A DNA stretch of 64,000 nucleotides from Cupidesulfovibrio sp000226255 (GCF_003402415.2 NZ_AP036014.1:1488001-1552000); one strand, 5' to 3'; positions 1-8,739 are shown, counted from the first letter of the stretch. Made by a program: numbers and translations. Notes: a model not told the origin generated them from the letters alone.

Positions 1-512
1 GTGGCCAGGCGTACGGAGGCCCGGTCGCCGGGGAACAGCAAGCGTCGCGCGTGTACGGTATCTCCGTCGGCCACGGCCAGCCATACCGTGCCCACGGGTT
101 TTTCCGGGGTGCCGCCATCGGGCCCGGCCACGCCGGAAACGGCCACGGCGTAGCGCGTCCCGGTCAGGCGGCGTACCCCCGCGGCCATGGCGCGCACCAC
201 GGGCTCGCTCACCGCCCCGTGTGTAGCCAGCAGGACCGGGTCCACCCGCAGCACGTCGCGCTTCACCTCGTTGGCGTACGCCACCACCCCCCCCGTGAAC
301 CACGCGGAACTGCCCGGCACGTCCGTGCACAGCGCGGCGATGAGCCCGCCGGTGCACGATTCCGCCGTGGCCAGCGTGGCCCCCCGCGCCACCAGCCGTT
401 GCCCCAGCAATCGGATGCGCGCGTGCGGGGCCTCGGCGGGGCGGGAAAGGGCGTGAGAGCAGGGCCGGGAACCGGCTTCGGGGGCGTGCGGGACACATGG
501 GGCGGGGGGCAT
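1..512 (-). CDS. pncC: CinA C-terminal-type nicotinamide-nucleotide amidohydrolase, 3' end cut by window
   Basis: The visible 170 codons match the stand-alone CinA C-terminal domain family (PncC), which deamidates nicotinamide mononucleotide in NAD salvage. After a Pro/His-rich stretch of about 30 residues come the family motifs AESCTGG, a Gly-rich GSSAWFTGG segment, the AYANEVK segment and SGVAGPDGG. The ATG at 510-512 was chosen because AGGAG lies six bases upstream. The N-terminal molybdopterin-binding half of full CinA is absent, so this is the short form. The gene runs off the left edge and its last residues are not visible. Family assignment is firm; the enzymatic role is by analogy with characterised PncC. 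Confidence 0.88.
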   Translation of the reverse strand, partial: MPPAPCVPHAPEAGSRPCSHALSRPAEAPHARIRLLGQRLVARGATLATAESCTGGLIAALCTDVPGSSAWFTGGVVAYANEVKRDVLRVDPVLLATHGAVSEPVVRAMAAGVRRLTGTRYAVAVSGVAGPDGGTPEKPVGTVWLAVADGDTVHARRLLFPGDRASVRLA

Positions 513-692
513 GGGCGGCTCCTGATGGACGGGGTTGAGCGTGGTGCGGGCGTGGTGCGGGCGTGGCGGACGGCGCGTGGCGCGCATCCTTCCGCCCGGC
601 TACCACCGAGGAACCTGCGCGGCAAGTGGCGCGCTTGCTACGGGCTGCCAGCGCTGCTACTCTGGTGGCCGACAAGCAGCCATGGAGACGCG

Positions 693-1472
693 ATGACCGA
701 CCAGCGTGAGGAGATGGTTTCCGCCCTGCAGGATGAAGTGCTCAGCGAGATGGCCGAGACCTTCTTTTCCGCGCGCAAGGCCGTGGACGACGAAATCGAA
801 CTGTTCCGCGCCCGCGAGGACGAACTGCGTCGGGCCAGCCAGCGCGCCCTGTGCCTGGCGGCGTGGCTGTCGGACCTGCTGACCGGCAGGGACATGGCCG
901 AACGGCTGTGGCTTGCGCTGGGAGTGCCCGTGGACTTCCTGTCCCTGGTCGACTCCGGCGAACGCTGCCCGCACCGCGACCTGCCCTTTGCCTGGACCCG
1001 GCGCGGCCGTTACGAAAAACTGCTGCAGGACGTGTACGAGGACGCTTGGCGCGCCTTCGACGACTATGTCAACGGCACGGCCACGCCCGTGCCGGGGCGG
1101 CCGGGCAAGGTGCGCCGTCTGGGCTACCGGCGGTACCGCCGCTGGGCGGGCGAGATCAATCGGATGGTGGAGAAGGTCAACCGCGACCATTCGCCCTCGT
1201 GCGTGCTGGGCATGGCGCGGTCCATGGACGTGCAGGGACAGGACAAACTGCGGGTGGCTGGCGGCGGCATGGACGGCTATTCGTGCGCGCTGGACGCCAC
1301 GCTGGCCCTGCCGTGCCTGGACGAGCGGGTGCCCGAATTGCCCGACCTGCCGGAACTGCCGCCGCCGGACGCGGCCGCGCGCACCTTGCGTTCCTTCGCC
1401 CGCAAGGCATGGGACGAGCGGCGTAACCGTGCGGCCGAAGTGCTGGCGCGCGTGGAGCGTACGCAGGAATGA
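693..1472 (+). CDS. Conserved hypothetical cytoplasmic protein, 259 aa
   Basis: No family recognised. The start at 693 has a GGAGACGCG ribosome site; the same frame stays open far upstream, but that part only mirrors the opposite-strand amidase. The first 70 residues look alpha-helical and charged (acidic heptads followed by an Arg-rich stretch), then a mixed region rich in Trp/Tyr/Arg, a Pro-rich acidic linker near residue 220 (PELPDLPELPPPDAA) and a basic helical tail. No signal peptide or membrane segment. It stands alone between a convergent-free upstream gene and the PilZ gene 200 bases further on. A cytoplasmic structural or regulatory role is possible, but nothing in the sequence shows which. 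Confidence 0.75.
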   Translation: MTDQREEMVSALQDEVLSEMAETFFSARKAVDDEIELFRAREDELRRASQRALCLAAWLSDLLTGRDMAERLWLALGVPVDFLSLVDSGERCPHRDLPFAWTRRGRYEKLLQDVYEDAWRAFDDYVNGTATPVPGRPGKVRRLGYRRYRRWAGEINRMVEKVNRDHSPSCVLGMARSMDVQGQDKLRVAGGGMDGYSCALDATLALPCLDERVPELPDLPELPPPDAAARTLRSFARKAWDERRNRAAEVLARVERTQE

Positions 1473-1676
1473 CATTTTTTCGATGACACGCTGCGGGCCA
1501 GCCGTCCGGCAAGCCGGGACATCCGGCCAGCCGGTGGCGGGCCGAACACGACGGACGTTGCAGACACGGCGGGCATGGACCGAAATGGGGCGGTCCATGC
1601 GTGCCCAACGCACAGCAGAAGGTGCGCCGCGCGCAGGGGCCGCACGCGGCGCACGCCACGCAAGAGGGGAGAAGAC

Positions 1677-2018
1677 ATGGACGCGAAACAACCGGCGGCC
1701 GAACCCGCCGCCAAGTCCGGCGGCGAGCGCAGGCGCGCCGCCCGTGTGGCGGGGCGGTACAAGGGCCGCATCGAGATTTCCGGTTACGGCTTTTCGGTGA
1801 TGACCTGGGACGTCAGCCTCACCGGCGCGCGGTGCGCCGTGCGCGGCAAGTTTCCCGAGGGCACCGTGTGCACGCTGTTCGTGCAGAACGCCAAGGGCGA
1901 GGAAATGGGCCTGCCCGCCCGGGTGGTGCGCGGCACCGGCAACGACGTGCGGTTGAGCTTTTCGGCGGTGTCGCCAGAGGCCAGCCTGTTCCTGCGCGCC
2001 CTGACCGGCCTTACGTAA
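1677..2018 (+). CDS. Small PilZ-domain protein (putative cyclic-di-GMP receptor)
   Basis: This 113-residue protein is essentially one PilZ domain. It has the Arg-rich RxxxR motif (ERRRAARV, about residues 16-23) and, after a short strand, the DxSxxGA motif (DVSLTGARC, near residue 45). In known PilZ proteins these two motifs bind cyclic-di-GMP. The first 15 residues are a flexible Lys/Ala tail. The ATG at 1677 follows AGAGGGGAGAAG; upstream in-frame codons have no ribosome site. No output domain is fused, so it probably acts by binding a partner, for example in motility or exopolysaccharide control. Neighbours give no further clue. Confidence 0.85.
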   Translation: MDAKQPAAEPAAKSGGERRRAARVAGRYKGRIEISGYGFSVMTWDVSLTGARCAVRGKFPEGTVCTLFVQNAKGEEMGLPARVVRGTGNDVRLSFSAVSPEASLFLRALTGLT

Positions 2019-2109
2019 TCCCGGCGTGCCGGTGGCCGCCGCCCGGCAGGGCGGCACCGCGCCGAAACGCGGCGCGCGAATGAACCTGCACGGAAGGAAC
2101 GGGGGAAGC

Positions 2110-3264
2110 ATGCGCGTGCTGGCGGCGGACATAGGCGGCACCAACAGCCGCTTCGCCCTGTACGAGACGGACGGGCTGGCGCGCGGCCATGCGCCGCGCC
2201 CGCACGACCGCCTGTGTGCGGTGCGCCTGCCCACGGCCGGGGCCGCGTCCTTTCCGGACCTGCTGCGACAGGCCGCAGCCGTGGCGCCGGGGCTGTTCGC
2301 CCCGGCGGACGGAATGCCCCCGGCGCTGGCCGTGTTCGCCGTGGCCGGGCCGGTGCGGGGCGGGCGCAGGTGCGCGCCGCCCAACATCGCCTGGGCGGTG
2401 GACCTGGACGACCCCGCGTTGGGGCCCCCTGCCGCGCCGGGCCAGCCTCCGCTGTCCGCGCTGCCCCCCTTGCCGCCGGTGCTGCTGATCAACGATTTCG
2501 TGGCCCAGGCCTATGCCTGTCTGCGCCCCGGCATGCTGGACGTGCTGGATGTCCTGGACGGGATGGCGGTGCCGGACGCGGCCATGGCCGTGGTGGGGGC
2601 GGGCACCGGTCTTGGCAAGTGCCTGCTGCTGCCGCCCTGCCAGCCGGGCGCGCCGCCCAGGGCCCTGCCCTCCGAGGGCGGGCATGCCCTGTTCCCCTTC
2701 ATCGACGAGCGGGAAATGGCCTTTGCCGCGTTCATCCGCGCCCATGCCGGGCGGCAGGTCATCGGCGACCTGGTGGTGTCCGGCCCCGGCCTGCGCCTGC
2801 TGCATGCCTTTCACACCGGGCAGTGGCTGGAACCGGCCGAGGTGACGGCCCGCCTGGTTCCAGGCCGCGGGCCGGGCAGTGAGCCGGGCGGCGGACCCGA
2901 TGACGAAGAGGGCAAGGGCCTGGGCCAGGTCCTGTCATGGTTCGCCCGGTTCTATGGCCGCGCCTGCCGCGACTACGTGCTGGAAACCCTGGCCCTGGGC
3001 GGGCTGTTCATCGCGGGGGGGGTGGCCGCCGCCGTGCCCGCGTTGGTGACGCACCCGGCCTTCGCCGAAGCCTTCCGCCAAAGCGACACCCACGCCGACC
3101 TGCTGCGCGGGGTGCCGGTGCGCCTGATGCGCAGCCCCGACGCCGGGCTGCTGGGCGCGGCCCTGTATGGCGCCCTGAACGTCCCACAGGATACGACTGC
3201 AAACGGCGGGCGGGCAGCGGCCCGTCATGCCGAAAAGGAACCTCATGCGGCCAAGGTGGATTGA
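2110..3264 (+). CDS. glk: Glucokinase (glucokinase family, not ROK)
   Basis: Phosphorylates glucose with ATP as the first step of sugar use. The N-terminus has the phosphate-binding motif ADIGGTNSRFALY, followed by the NDFVAQAYA segment, the second phosphate loop GAGTGLG, the LPSEGGHALFPF sugar-site motif (Glu/His contacts in this family), and a C-terminal ALGGLFIAGGVAA loop. At 384 residues it is longer than the usual 320 or so, because of Pro/Ala-rich insertions and an extra 25-residue tail. Start 2110 is preceded by GGAAGGAACGGGGGAAG; an in-frame ATG 30 bases upstream lacks a site. The stop lies inside the next gene, so glk, the TVP38 protein and the oxidoreductase are probably co-transcribed. 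Confidence 0.88.
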   Translation: MRVLAADIGGTNSRFALYETDGLARGHAPRPHDRLCAVRLPTAGAASFPDLLRQAAAVAPGLFAPADGMPPALAVFAVAGPVRGGRRCAPPNIAWAVDLDDPALGPPAAPGQPPLSALPPLPPVLLINDFVAQAYACLRPGMLDVLDVLDGMAVPDAAMAVVGAGTGLGKCLLLPPCQPGAPPRALPSEGGHALFPFIDEREMAFAAFIRAHAGRQVIGDLVVSGPGLRLLHAFHTGQWLEPAEVTARLVPGRGPGSEPGGGPDDEEGKGLGQVLSWFARFYGRACRDYVLETLALGGLFIAGGVAAAVPALVTHPAFAEAFRQSDTHADLLRGVPVRLMRSPDAGLLGAALYGALNVPQDTTANGGRAAARHAEKEPHAAKVD

Positions 3265-4021
3265 GACGGCGCGGCGCGCCCTGTTGCTGGCGGTGGTCGC
3301 GGCCTGTCTTGCGGCGGCGTGGTGGTCCGGCCTTGGCGAATGGCTGTCGCTGACCCGGCTCAAGGCCTCGCAGGCGGAACTGGTGGCCTGGCACCAGCGG
3401 CAGCCCATGCTTTCGGTGGGGGCGTACATGGCGGTGTACGTGGCCTCGGCCGCGCTGTCGCTGCCGTGGGCCACGGCCCTGACCTTGGCGGGCGCGGCGG
3501 TGTTCGGTTTCTGGACCGCGCTGTGGTCCACCTCGCTGTCCAGCACCCTGGGGGCCACCCTGGCCTTTCTGGGGGCGCGCTACGTGTTCCGCGACGCGGT
3601 GCGGGGGCGCTTTGGCCACCGTTTGGCCCGCATCGACGAGGGCCTTGCGCGCGACGGGGCGTTCTACCTGTTCGGGCTGCGCCTGGTGCCCGCCTTTCCC
3701 TTCTTTCTGGTGAACCTGCTCATGGGGCTGACGGCCATGCCCGTGCGCACCTATTTCTGGGTGTCGCTGGTGGGCATGCTGCCGGGCACGGCCGTCTACG
3801 TTAATGCCGGACGCGAACTGGGAGCAGTGGCCTCGCCGGGCGACGTGCTGTCGCCGGGGCTGCTGGCAGCCATGACCCTGCTGGGCGTGTTCCCGCTGCT
3901 GGCGCGTCGGGTGCTGGAGCGGGCGCGTTCACGCCGCGCGGAACCCGGTTCCGGCCCGGCTGGGCAAACGCGGCACGACGCCCGCAAGGAGAACGAGCAT
4001 GACCCGGACCACACGACATGA
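3245..4021 (+). CDS. TVP38/TMEM64 (VTT-domain) inner membrane protein
   Basis: A 258-residue polytopic membrane protein of the SNARE-associated / VTT (DedA-like) superfamily. There is a first membrane helix at about residues 8-28, then the VTT core from about 60 to 200, including the GARYVFRDAVRGRFG re-entrant segment, the FGLRLVPAFPFFLVNLLMG motif and the LPGTAVYVNAG segment. Family members are linked to lipid scrambling or ion flux; here the function is not known. ATG 3245 has AAGGAA six bases upstream; an earlier in-frame ATG at 3227 has none. It overlaps glk by 20 bases and the next gene by 23. Pairing of a VTT protein with a mercuric-reductase-like flavoprotein recurs in bacteria. Confidence 0.85.
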   Translation: MRPRWIETARRALLLAVVAACLAAAWWSGLGEWLSLTRLKASQAELVAWHQRQPMLSVGAYMAVYVASAALSLPWATALTLAGAAVFGFWTALWSTSLSSTLGATLAFLGARYVFRDAVRGRFGHRLARIDEGLARDGAFYLFGLRLVPAFPFFLVNLLMGLTAMPVRTYFWVSLVGMLPGTAVYVNAGRELGAVASPGDVLSPGLLAAMTLLGVFPLLARRVLERARSRRAEPGSGPAGQTRHDARKENEHDPDHTT

Positions 4022-5471
4022 CGCGGACCTGCTGGTCATCGGCGGCGGTGCGGCGGGACTGACGGCGGCCGTTGGGGCGTCCCGCCTTGGCGCTCGGGTG
4101 GTGCTGGCCGAGCGGGAAGCCGCCCTGGGCGGCGATTGCCTGCACCACGGCTGCGTGCCCAGCAAGACCCTGCTGGCCACGGCCAGGGTGCGCCACGCCA
4201 TGCGCCGCGCGGCGTTCTTCGGCCTGCCCGCGCCGGAACTGGAACCGGTGGACTTTACAGCCGTGGCCCGGCGCATCCGCGAGGTGCAGGCCGTCATCCA
4301 ACTCCACGATGCGCCGGAGCGGTTCGCCTCGCTGGGGGTGGACGTGCGCTTCGGCCCGGCCCGCTTTTGCGACGAACACACCGTGGACATCGGCGGGCGG
4401 CGGGTGAGCGCGGCGCGCATCCTCGTGGCCACCGGATCCGCGCCGCAGTTGCCGCCTTTGCCGGGGCTGGATTCCGTACCCTTCCTGACCAACCGCGAGG
4501 TATTCTCGCAGGACACGCTGCCCGCGTCGCTGCTGGTGCTGGGCGGCGGCCCCATGGCCTGCGAAATGGCCCAGGCCTTCGCCCGGCTGGGCTCGCGGGT
4601 GACCATGGTGCTGCGCGGCCCGCGCATCCTGCCGCGCGACGACGCGGACATGGCGGGCGTGGTCCATGCCGCGCTGGCCACGGACGGCGTGCGCGTGCTG
4701 GCCGGGGCCACGGTGACGATGCTGCGCCAATGGCGCGATGCGGATGGCGAGGGCGTGGAGGCGGACCTGGAGGCGCCCCTGGGCGAGGGGCGCGGCCCGC
4801 TCACCGTGCGCGCGCATCGGCTGCTGGCGGCGCTGGGCCGCACCCCGGAAACCGCCGGGCTGGATCTGGCGGCGGCGGGGGTGGCCACCGGAAAACACGG
4901 CGGCATCGTGGTGGACGGCCGCATGCGCACCAGCCAGGGACACATTTTCGCGGCCGGGGACGTGACCGGCGACTGGCAGTTCACCCACGCGGCCGGGCAC
5001 GAGGCCGGGGTGGTGGTGGCCAACGCCGTGCTGCGCCTGCCGCGCAAGGCGGACTACACGCGCATGCCGTGGTGCACCTTCACCGATCCGGAACTGGCGT
5101 CGGTGGGCTGCAACGAGCGCATGGCCGCCGAGCGCGGCCTGCCCGTGGACGTGCACGTGGAGCCGTTTTCCGCCAACGACCGCGCCCTGGCCGAAGGCGC
5201 GCCCGAAGGGCGGCTGAAGCTGGTGCTGCGCAAGGGCGGCGGCAAGGTGCTGGGCGTGCAGGCCGTGGGGCCGCACGCGGGCGAGGTGCTGAACGAATGG
5301 GTGGCGGTGCTGGGCGGCGGGGTGCGCCTTTCCGCGCTGGCCGGGGCCGTGCATCCCTATCCCACTCTGGGAGAGATTTCGGCCCGCGCGGCGGGCAACG
5401 TGGTGTCGCGGGTGCTGTTTTCCGGCGGGGTGCGCAGGGTGCTGCGCCTGCTGTTCGGCTACCGGGGCTGA
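3999..5471 (+). CDS. Class I pyridine nucleotide-disulfide oxidoreductase (MerA/dihydrolipoamide dehydrogenase-like)
   Basis: A 490-residue FAD/NAD(P)H enzyme. The FAD-binding GGGAAGLTAA motif is at about residue 16 and the redox-active pair Cys47/Cys52 lies in GGDCLHHGCVPSK. The second nucleotide fold has LGGGPMACEMAQAFARLG, followed by the FAD site AAGDVTGDWQFTHAA. The C-terminal dimer domain carries the catalytic His-Glu motif AVHPYPTLGE. The mercuric reductase N-terminal metal domain and C-terminal vicinal Cys are missing, so Hg(II) reduction is unlikely. Linkage to the TVP38 gene (overlap 23 bases) suggests a thiol-disulfide role tied to the membrane protein. Substrate unknown; lipoamide dehydrogenase is a less likely alternative because no 2-oxoacid complex genes are nearby. 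Confidence 0.88.
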   Translation: MTRTTRHDADLLVIGGGAAGLTAAVGASRLGARVVLAEREAALGGDCLHHGCVPSKTLLATARVRHAMRRAAFFGLPAPELEPVDFTAVARRIREVQAVIQLHDAPERFASLGVDVRFGPARFCDEHTVDIGGRRVSAARILVATGSAPQLPPLPGLDSVPFLTNREVFSQDTLPASLLVLGGGPMACEMAQAFARLGSRVTMVLRGPRILPRDDADMAGVVHAALATDGVRVLAGATVTMLRQWRDADGEGVEADLEAPLGEGRGPLTVRAHRLLAALGRTPETAGLDLAAAGVATGKHGGIVVDGRMRTSQGHIFAAGDVTGDWQFTHAAGHEAGVVVANAVLRLPRKADYTRMPWCTFTDPELASVGCNERMAAERGLPVDVHVEPFSANDRALAEGAPEGRLKLVLRKGGGKVLGVQAVGPHAGEVLNEWVAVLGGGVRLSALAGAVHPYPTLGEISARAAGNVVSRVLFSGGVRRVLRLLFGYRG

Positions 5472-5945
5472 TGGATCTGGCGGGCTGCCCAGACGCATGG
5501 AACCGTCCGGACACGTTCGTGGCGCGCTCTTGGCGGGCGGCGGCAGGAAATGAAGTGCCCCCGGAGACGGTGGCAGAAGCGGGGGTACCGTCTCCGGGGG
5601 CTGTTCCGGGGGCATGTTGACGAAGGGAGTGACGCTGTGCGCGGCATCCCTTCGATGGTGCCTGTCTAACACCGTTATGCGCTGTGCGATATTGGGTGGA
5701 GCACTGAATTCCCGGGTAGGGAAGGCGGTAGGGAACCCCCATGAACGGCGCAGGCGCATGGGGCCAGGCAGCACGGCAGGGGCCGTGCGGCCTGGGGCGC
5801 GCCGCCAGCCATGCGATCAGGCCGTGAGTTCGGGGCATGCTATAAGGACGCGCGGCGCGGGCCATGCGAACAGGACGCGCGCGGCGAGGGGCCGTGGGCT
5901 TCGCGCCAGACGCGGACAATGTCCAACGAAGTCGGGGGAGGAAGG
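5472..5945. other. Intergenic region between oxidoreductase and nfo
   Basis: 474 bases with no supported gene. It holds the strong stem-loop at 5557-5601 and, further on, an extended -10 candidate TGCTATAAG at 5838-5846 about 100 bases before nfo, without a convincing -35. The middle part (5635-5745) is richer in A+T than its surroundings. Confidence 0.5.
5557..5601 (+). terminator. Perfect 15-bp stem-loop after the glk-oxidoreductase operon
   Basis: GCCCCCGGAGACGGT at 5557-5571 pairs perfectly with ACCGTCTCCGGGGGC at 5587-5601 around a 15-base loop. It lies 86 bases after the stop codon. There is no T-run, so it may end transcription with Rho, protect the mRNA 3' end, or act as an operator. 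Confidence 0.55.
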
Positions 5946-6872
5946 ATGCCGCTGTTCGGGGCGCACATGTCCGTGGCCGGAGGGCTGTGGCGCGCGGTGG
6001 AGCACATCGTGGCCGTGCGGGGCGATGCCTTGCAGGTGTTCACCGCCAACCAGCGGCGGTGGGAGGCCCCCCGTCCTCCGGAGGAAGACGCGGAGCACTT
6101 CCGCGCCGCCGTGGCCGCGTGGGGCGGCGGGTTCGTGGCCTCGCATGCCTCGTACCTGTTCAACCTCGCCTCGCCGGACGAGGACGCGGCGCACCGTTCG
6201 GTGCAGGGGCTGGCCGCGGAAATCGAGCGTTGCGCGCTGCTGGGCATCGCGTGGGTGGTGCTGCATCCCGGTGCGCACCTGGAGGGCGGACGCGGCGAGG
6301 CCGCCGTGGCGGACGGCACGCGGCGGGTGGCGGAGCGGCTTGCGCGCGCCTTTGACGCGGCGGGCCGTCTGCATCCCGAAGCCGTCGGGGTGGGGGTGCT
6401 GCTGGAGAACACCGCCGGGCAGGGCACCTGCCTGGGAGCCGACGTGGCGGAGCTTGGGCGCATCGTGGACGCCTGCCCGGCGGGCGAGCGGCTGGGGGTG
6501 TGCATCGACACGGCACATGCCTGCGCCGCCGGATACGACCTGGCCACGCAGGATGGCTACGCGCGGCTGATGGCGGCGGTGGACGGCGCGGTGGGCCTTG
6601 CGCGGGTGCGGCTGTTCCACGTCAACGACAGCGCCACGCCGTGCGGGGCGCGCAGCGACCGGCACGCGCACGTCGGCCTGGGGCACGTGGGCGCGGCCGG
6701 GTTCGCCCGGCTGGTGCGCGACCCGCGTTTCTCCGGCCATCCCATGGTGCTGGAAACGCACAAGGGCAAGGACCTGGCCGAGGACCGCCGCAACCTGCGG
6801 GTGCTGCGCCGTCTGGCGGCCGGTGATGACCCGGAGCTTGCGGCGCGCGACGTGGAGGGACTGCAGGAATAG
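5946..6872 (+). CDS. nfo: Endonuclease IV (AP endonuclease, Nfo family)
   Basis: Cuts DNA 5' of abasic sites in base excision repair. The 308-residue TIM-barrel protein begins with GAHMSVAGG and DALQVFTANQRRW, then shows the zinc ligands in family order: His in SHASYLFNLA, His in VVLHPGAH, Glu in LLENTAGQG, Asp/His in CIDTAHA, His in FHVNDS, the HAHVGLGHVG loop and the final Glu/His in VLETHKG. All three-zinc ligands seem present. It is about 25 residues longer than the Escherichia coli enzyme. Start 5946 follows GGGGGAGGAAGG. Single-gene unit ended by the stem-loop at 7001-7024. Confidence 0.9.
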   Translation: MPLFGAHMSVAGGLWRAVEHIVAVRGDALQVFTANQRRWEAPRPPEEDAEHFRAAVAAWGGGFVASHASYLFNLASPDEDAAHRSVQGLAAEIERCALLGIAWVVLHPGAHLEGGRGEAAVADGTRRVAERLARAFDAAGRLHPEAVGVGVLLENTAGQGTCLGADVAELGRIVDACPAGERLGVCIDTAHACAAGYDLATQDGYARLMAAVDGAVGLARVRLFHVNDSATPCGARSDRHAHVGLGHVGAAGFARLVRDPRFSGHPMVLETHKGKDLAEDRRNLRVLRRLAAGDDPELAARDVEGLQE

Positions 6873-7000
6873 GCGGATGACCGGCCGGGAATCCGGCCGG
6901 GCGTTGCCGGATGTTTCGAGCTTCGCTCGGCTGATCGAATTTTGTCCCACGCGGACCGAAGGCGGGTACCTGCGCTTGGTGGTGTGCGGTGAACGCGCGT

Positions 7001-7024
7001 GGGGGAGGTGACCGAACCTCCCCC
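7001..7024. terminator. Stem-loop between convergent nfo and the 7036-7695 gene
   Basis: GGGGGAGGT (7001-7009) pairs with ACCTCCCCC (7016-7024) around a six-base loop. It sits between two convergent genes and could serve both strands; neither side has a long T-run. Confidence 0.5.
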
Positions 7025-7035
7025 TGCTTGTTGGG

Positions 7036-7695
7036 CTACTGGCGGGATGCGGTGTCGCCTTCCGGAGCGTTGTCCGAGACATCGCCTGCCCCCGCGTCCG
7101 CGCCGGATTCCGCCTCGGTACGGGGCGTTTGCTGCCCGGGCAGCAGCGACCCGGGGCACGCCGCACCCGACGGGCATCCGCCTGCTCCGCCTGCACTGGC
7201 GGACGCGCATCCGGAACAGCCAGCGGTGTCGCCGCCCGCGCCGGGCGCGGTGACCGCGTATTCCGGCAGCAGGTGGGGCATCAGTTCCTTGGTGGCCGAG
7301 CGGTGCGCGGCCTCCACGAACACGCCGCCGTCCCGCGCCGTCACGTCGAAGCGCGTCACCACCCGGCGGTCGTCCGGGAACATCAGTCGTTTCTGGCGGA
7401 TCATTTCCTCCACGATGCCTTCCAGCGCTTCCTGCGCGTCGTCGGTAAGGTCGAAGCGCACCAGCGACAGGCGCAGGTTGGCGCGCCAGCGCTCGTCGGG
7501 CAGGAAGGCCGCGTTCCACGCGAACACGCCAAGGCTCACGGCGTTTTCCGGGCCGCTCAATTCCTCGGCCACGGCCAGCAGCGGGCGGCAGAAGTCATGG
7601 ATGGTCTGGGAAAAGGGGTCCATCTGCCGTTCGGCCTTGCGGCGGCGGATTTCGGCGATGCGTTTCTTCAGTTTCTTGGCGGTGGGAGCGGCCAT
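7036..7695 (-). CDS. Conserved hypothetical protein with Cys/Gly-rich tail, 219 aa
   Basis: Not recognised. It starts with a very basic helix (AAPTAKKLKKRIAEIRRRKAE), followed by a compact domain of about 120 residues rich in aromatic and acidic residues, including the segments HDFCRPLLAVAEEL and RRVVTRFDVTARDGG. From about residue 150 the sequence becomes low-complexity, with several Cys, Gly, Ala and Ser residues. No signal peptide or membrane helix. The start at 7695 has GAGG seven bases upstream. It lies alone between the convergent nfo gene and the NikL-like gene in the same orientation, 300 bases apart. Confidence 0.7.
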   Translation of the reverse strand: MAAPTAKKLKKRIAEIRRRKAERQMDPFSQTIHDFCRPLLAVAEELSGPENAVSLGVFAWNAAFLPDERWRANLRLSLVRFDLTDDAQEALEGIVEEMIRQKRLMFPDDRRVVTRFDVTARDGGVFVEAAHRSATKELMPHLLPEYAVTAPGAGGDTAGCSGCASASAGGAGGCPSGAACPGSLLPGQQTPRTEAESGADAGAGDVSDNAPEGDTASRQ

Positions 7696-7883
7696 GGTGC
7701 CTCGCTGCGGTAAGGTGCGTGGCGCGCCCGTGCGGGCGCGAACGGCTGGTGCATAGGCGGTTTCGCGGGCAAGCGCAACCCGCCGGGCCGTGCGGGGCGG
7801 ATGCTTCGGCGGGAGGGGGGCCGCGCCCGGCAGGCCGCCGTCCGGGGCGTTTGGGGAGCGGGGCCGCCAGATGTGGAAAGCAG

Positions 7884-7907
7884 GAACCCGCCGGAAACGG
7901 CGGGTTC
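7884..7907 (-). terminator. Stem-loop downstream of the NikL-like gene
   Basis: GAACCCGCCG and CGGCGGGTTC form a perfect 10-bp stem with a GAAA-type tetraloop, 88 bases past the stop of the minus-strand gene. The T-run is weak (CCTGCTTTCC). Confidence 0.6.
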
Positions 7908-7994
7908 ATCGCGTGGAGGGCAGTGTCAGGGAGGGGTGCCGACGCGGACGGGGGCATGCGGTCTGCCCCCGGTCTGCACGCCAGGCCCCAAGGT

Positions 7995-8717
7995 TCAGCG
8001 ACGGCGCGAACGGGCCCACAGGGCGATGCCCGCCAGCCCAACGATGTAGCCGATGCCGCCCGCAACATCGGCCATGCGCGGACCGCCGGATTGCATGGCC
8101 GCCAGCGAATGGCGCAACGGGGCCACCTGCTCGGCCACGGACTCGGCCACGATGCGGCGCAGGGCCGCTTCGTCCAGCGTGGTTGCCGCGCCGGACCCCG
8201 CGCGCGCGGTGGAAACGGCGGGCGCCGGGGCCTTGGGCGCGTCCTGCGCCGTAGGGGCGGGCTCGACGGCGGGGCCGCCCTGCGCATCGGGTTGGGCGGC
8301 GACTGGCGAAGCGGCAACTGGCGGCGCGGACAGGTATTCCTCGGCGGGCATGGTCCAGACATTGCGGTGGCCTTCGCCCGCCTGCACCTCTATGACCAGG
8401 TCCGCCTTGCCGGCCCGCATTTCCGGGGTGATGGGCAGGGCGCAGCGCCCCTTGGCGTCGGTGATGCCCGTGCCGAGCACCGCGCCGTTGGCGGCGGAGG
8501 TGACGGTGACCTTGGTGTCGCGGGCGGGGTTGCCGCTGCTGAACGAACTTTCACAGCGGATGGCCCCGCCTTCCACCCAGGCGAACACGTTCACCCGATG
8601 GGCCAGGGCCGGGCGCGCCTGCGCGGCGACAAGCGCGATGGCGACGAACAGGGTCGCCAGAAGGGACGCCGCGCGCAGCGATGCGCGCGAGGGAAACGGG
8701 GTCGGTGTGGAATGCAT
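7995..8717 (-). CDS. NikL/CbiL-like secreted, membrane-anchored component of a nickel/cobalt transporter (putative)
   Basis: 240 residues: a signal peptide ending in ALA just before a His (ALAHRVNVFAWVEGG), an Ig-like region of about 90 residues with the GNPARDTKVTV and GRCALPITPEMRAGKADLVIEV segments, a GEGHRNVWTMPAEEY motif, an Ala/Pro linker, and one C-terminal membrane helix followed by Arg residues. This is the usual plan of NikL-type accessory proteins, where the His exposed after cleavage may bind metal. No CbiM/NikM, Q or O gene is adjacent, so the assignment rests on protein architecture. Start 8717 has AGGAGGCACC immediately upstream. An inverted repeat at 8740-8765 lies in its leader. 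Confidence 0.6.
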   Translation of the reverse strand: MHSTPTPFPSRASLRAASLLATLFVAIALVAAQARPALAHRVNVFAWVEGGAIRCESSFSSGNPARDTKVTVTSAANGAVLGTGITDAKGRCALPITPEMRAGKADLVIEVQAGEGHRNVWTMPAEEYLSAPPVAASPVAAQPDAQGGPAVEPAPTAQDAPKAPAPAVSTARAGSGAATTLDEAALRRIVAESVAEQVAPLRHSLAAMQSGGPRMADVAGGIGYIVGLAGIALWARSRRR

Positions 8718-8739
8718 GGTGCCTCCTGCGTGTTGCCCC

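Noticed and set aside
51..692. N-terminal extension of the 693-1472 gene
   Set aside because: Opposite strand codes for the CinA-type amidase, and the first credible ribosome site is before 693.
3801..5774. Long minus-strand open frame (657 codons)
   Set aside because: Antisense to the oxidoreductase with all cofactor motifs on the plus strand.
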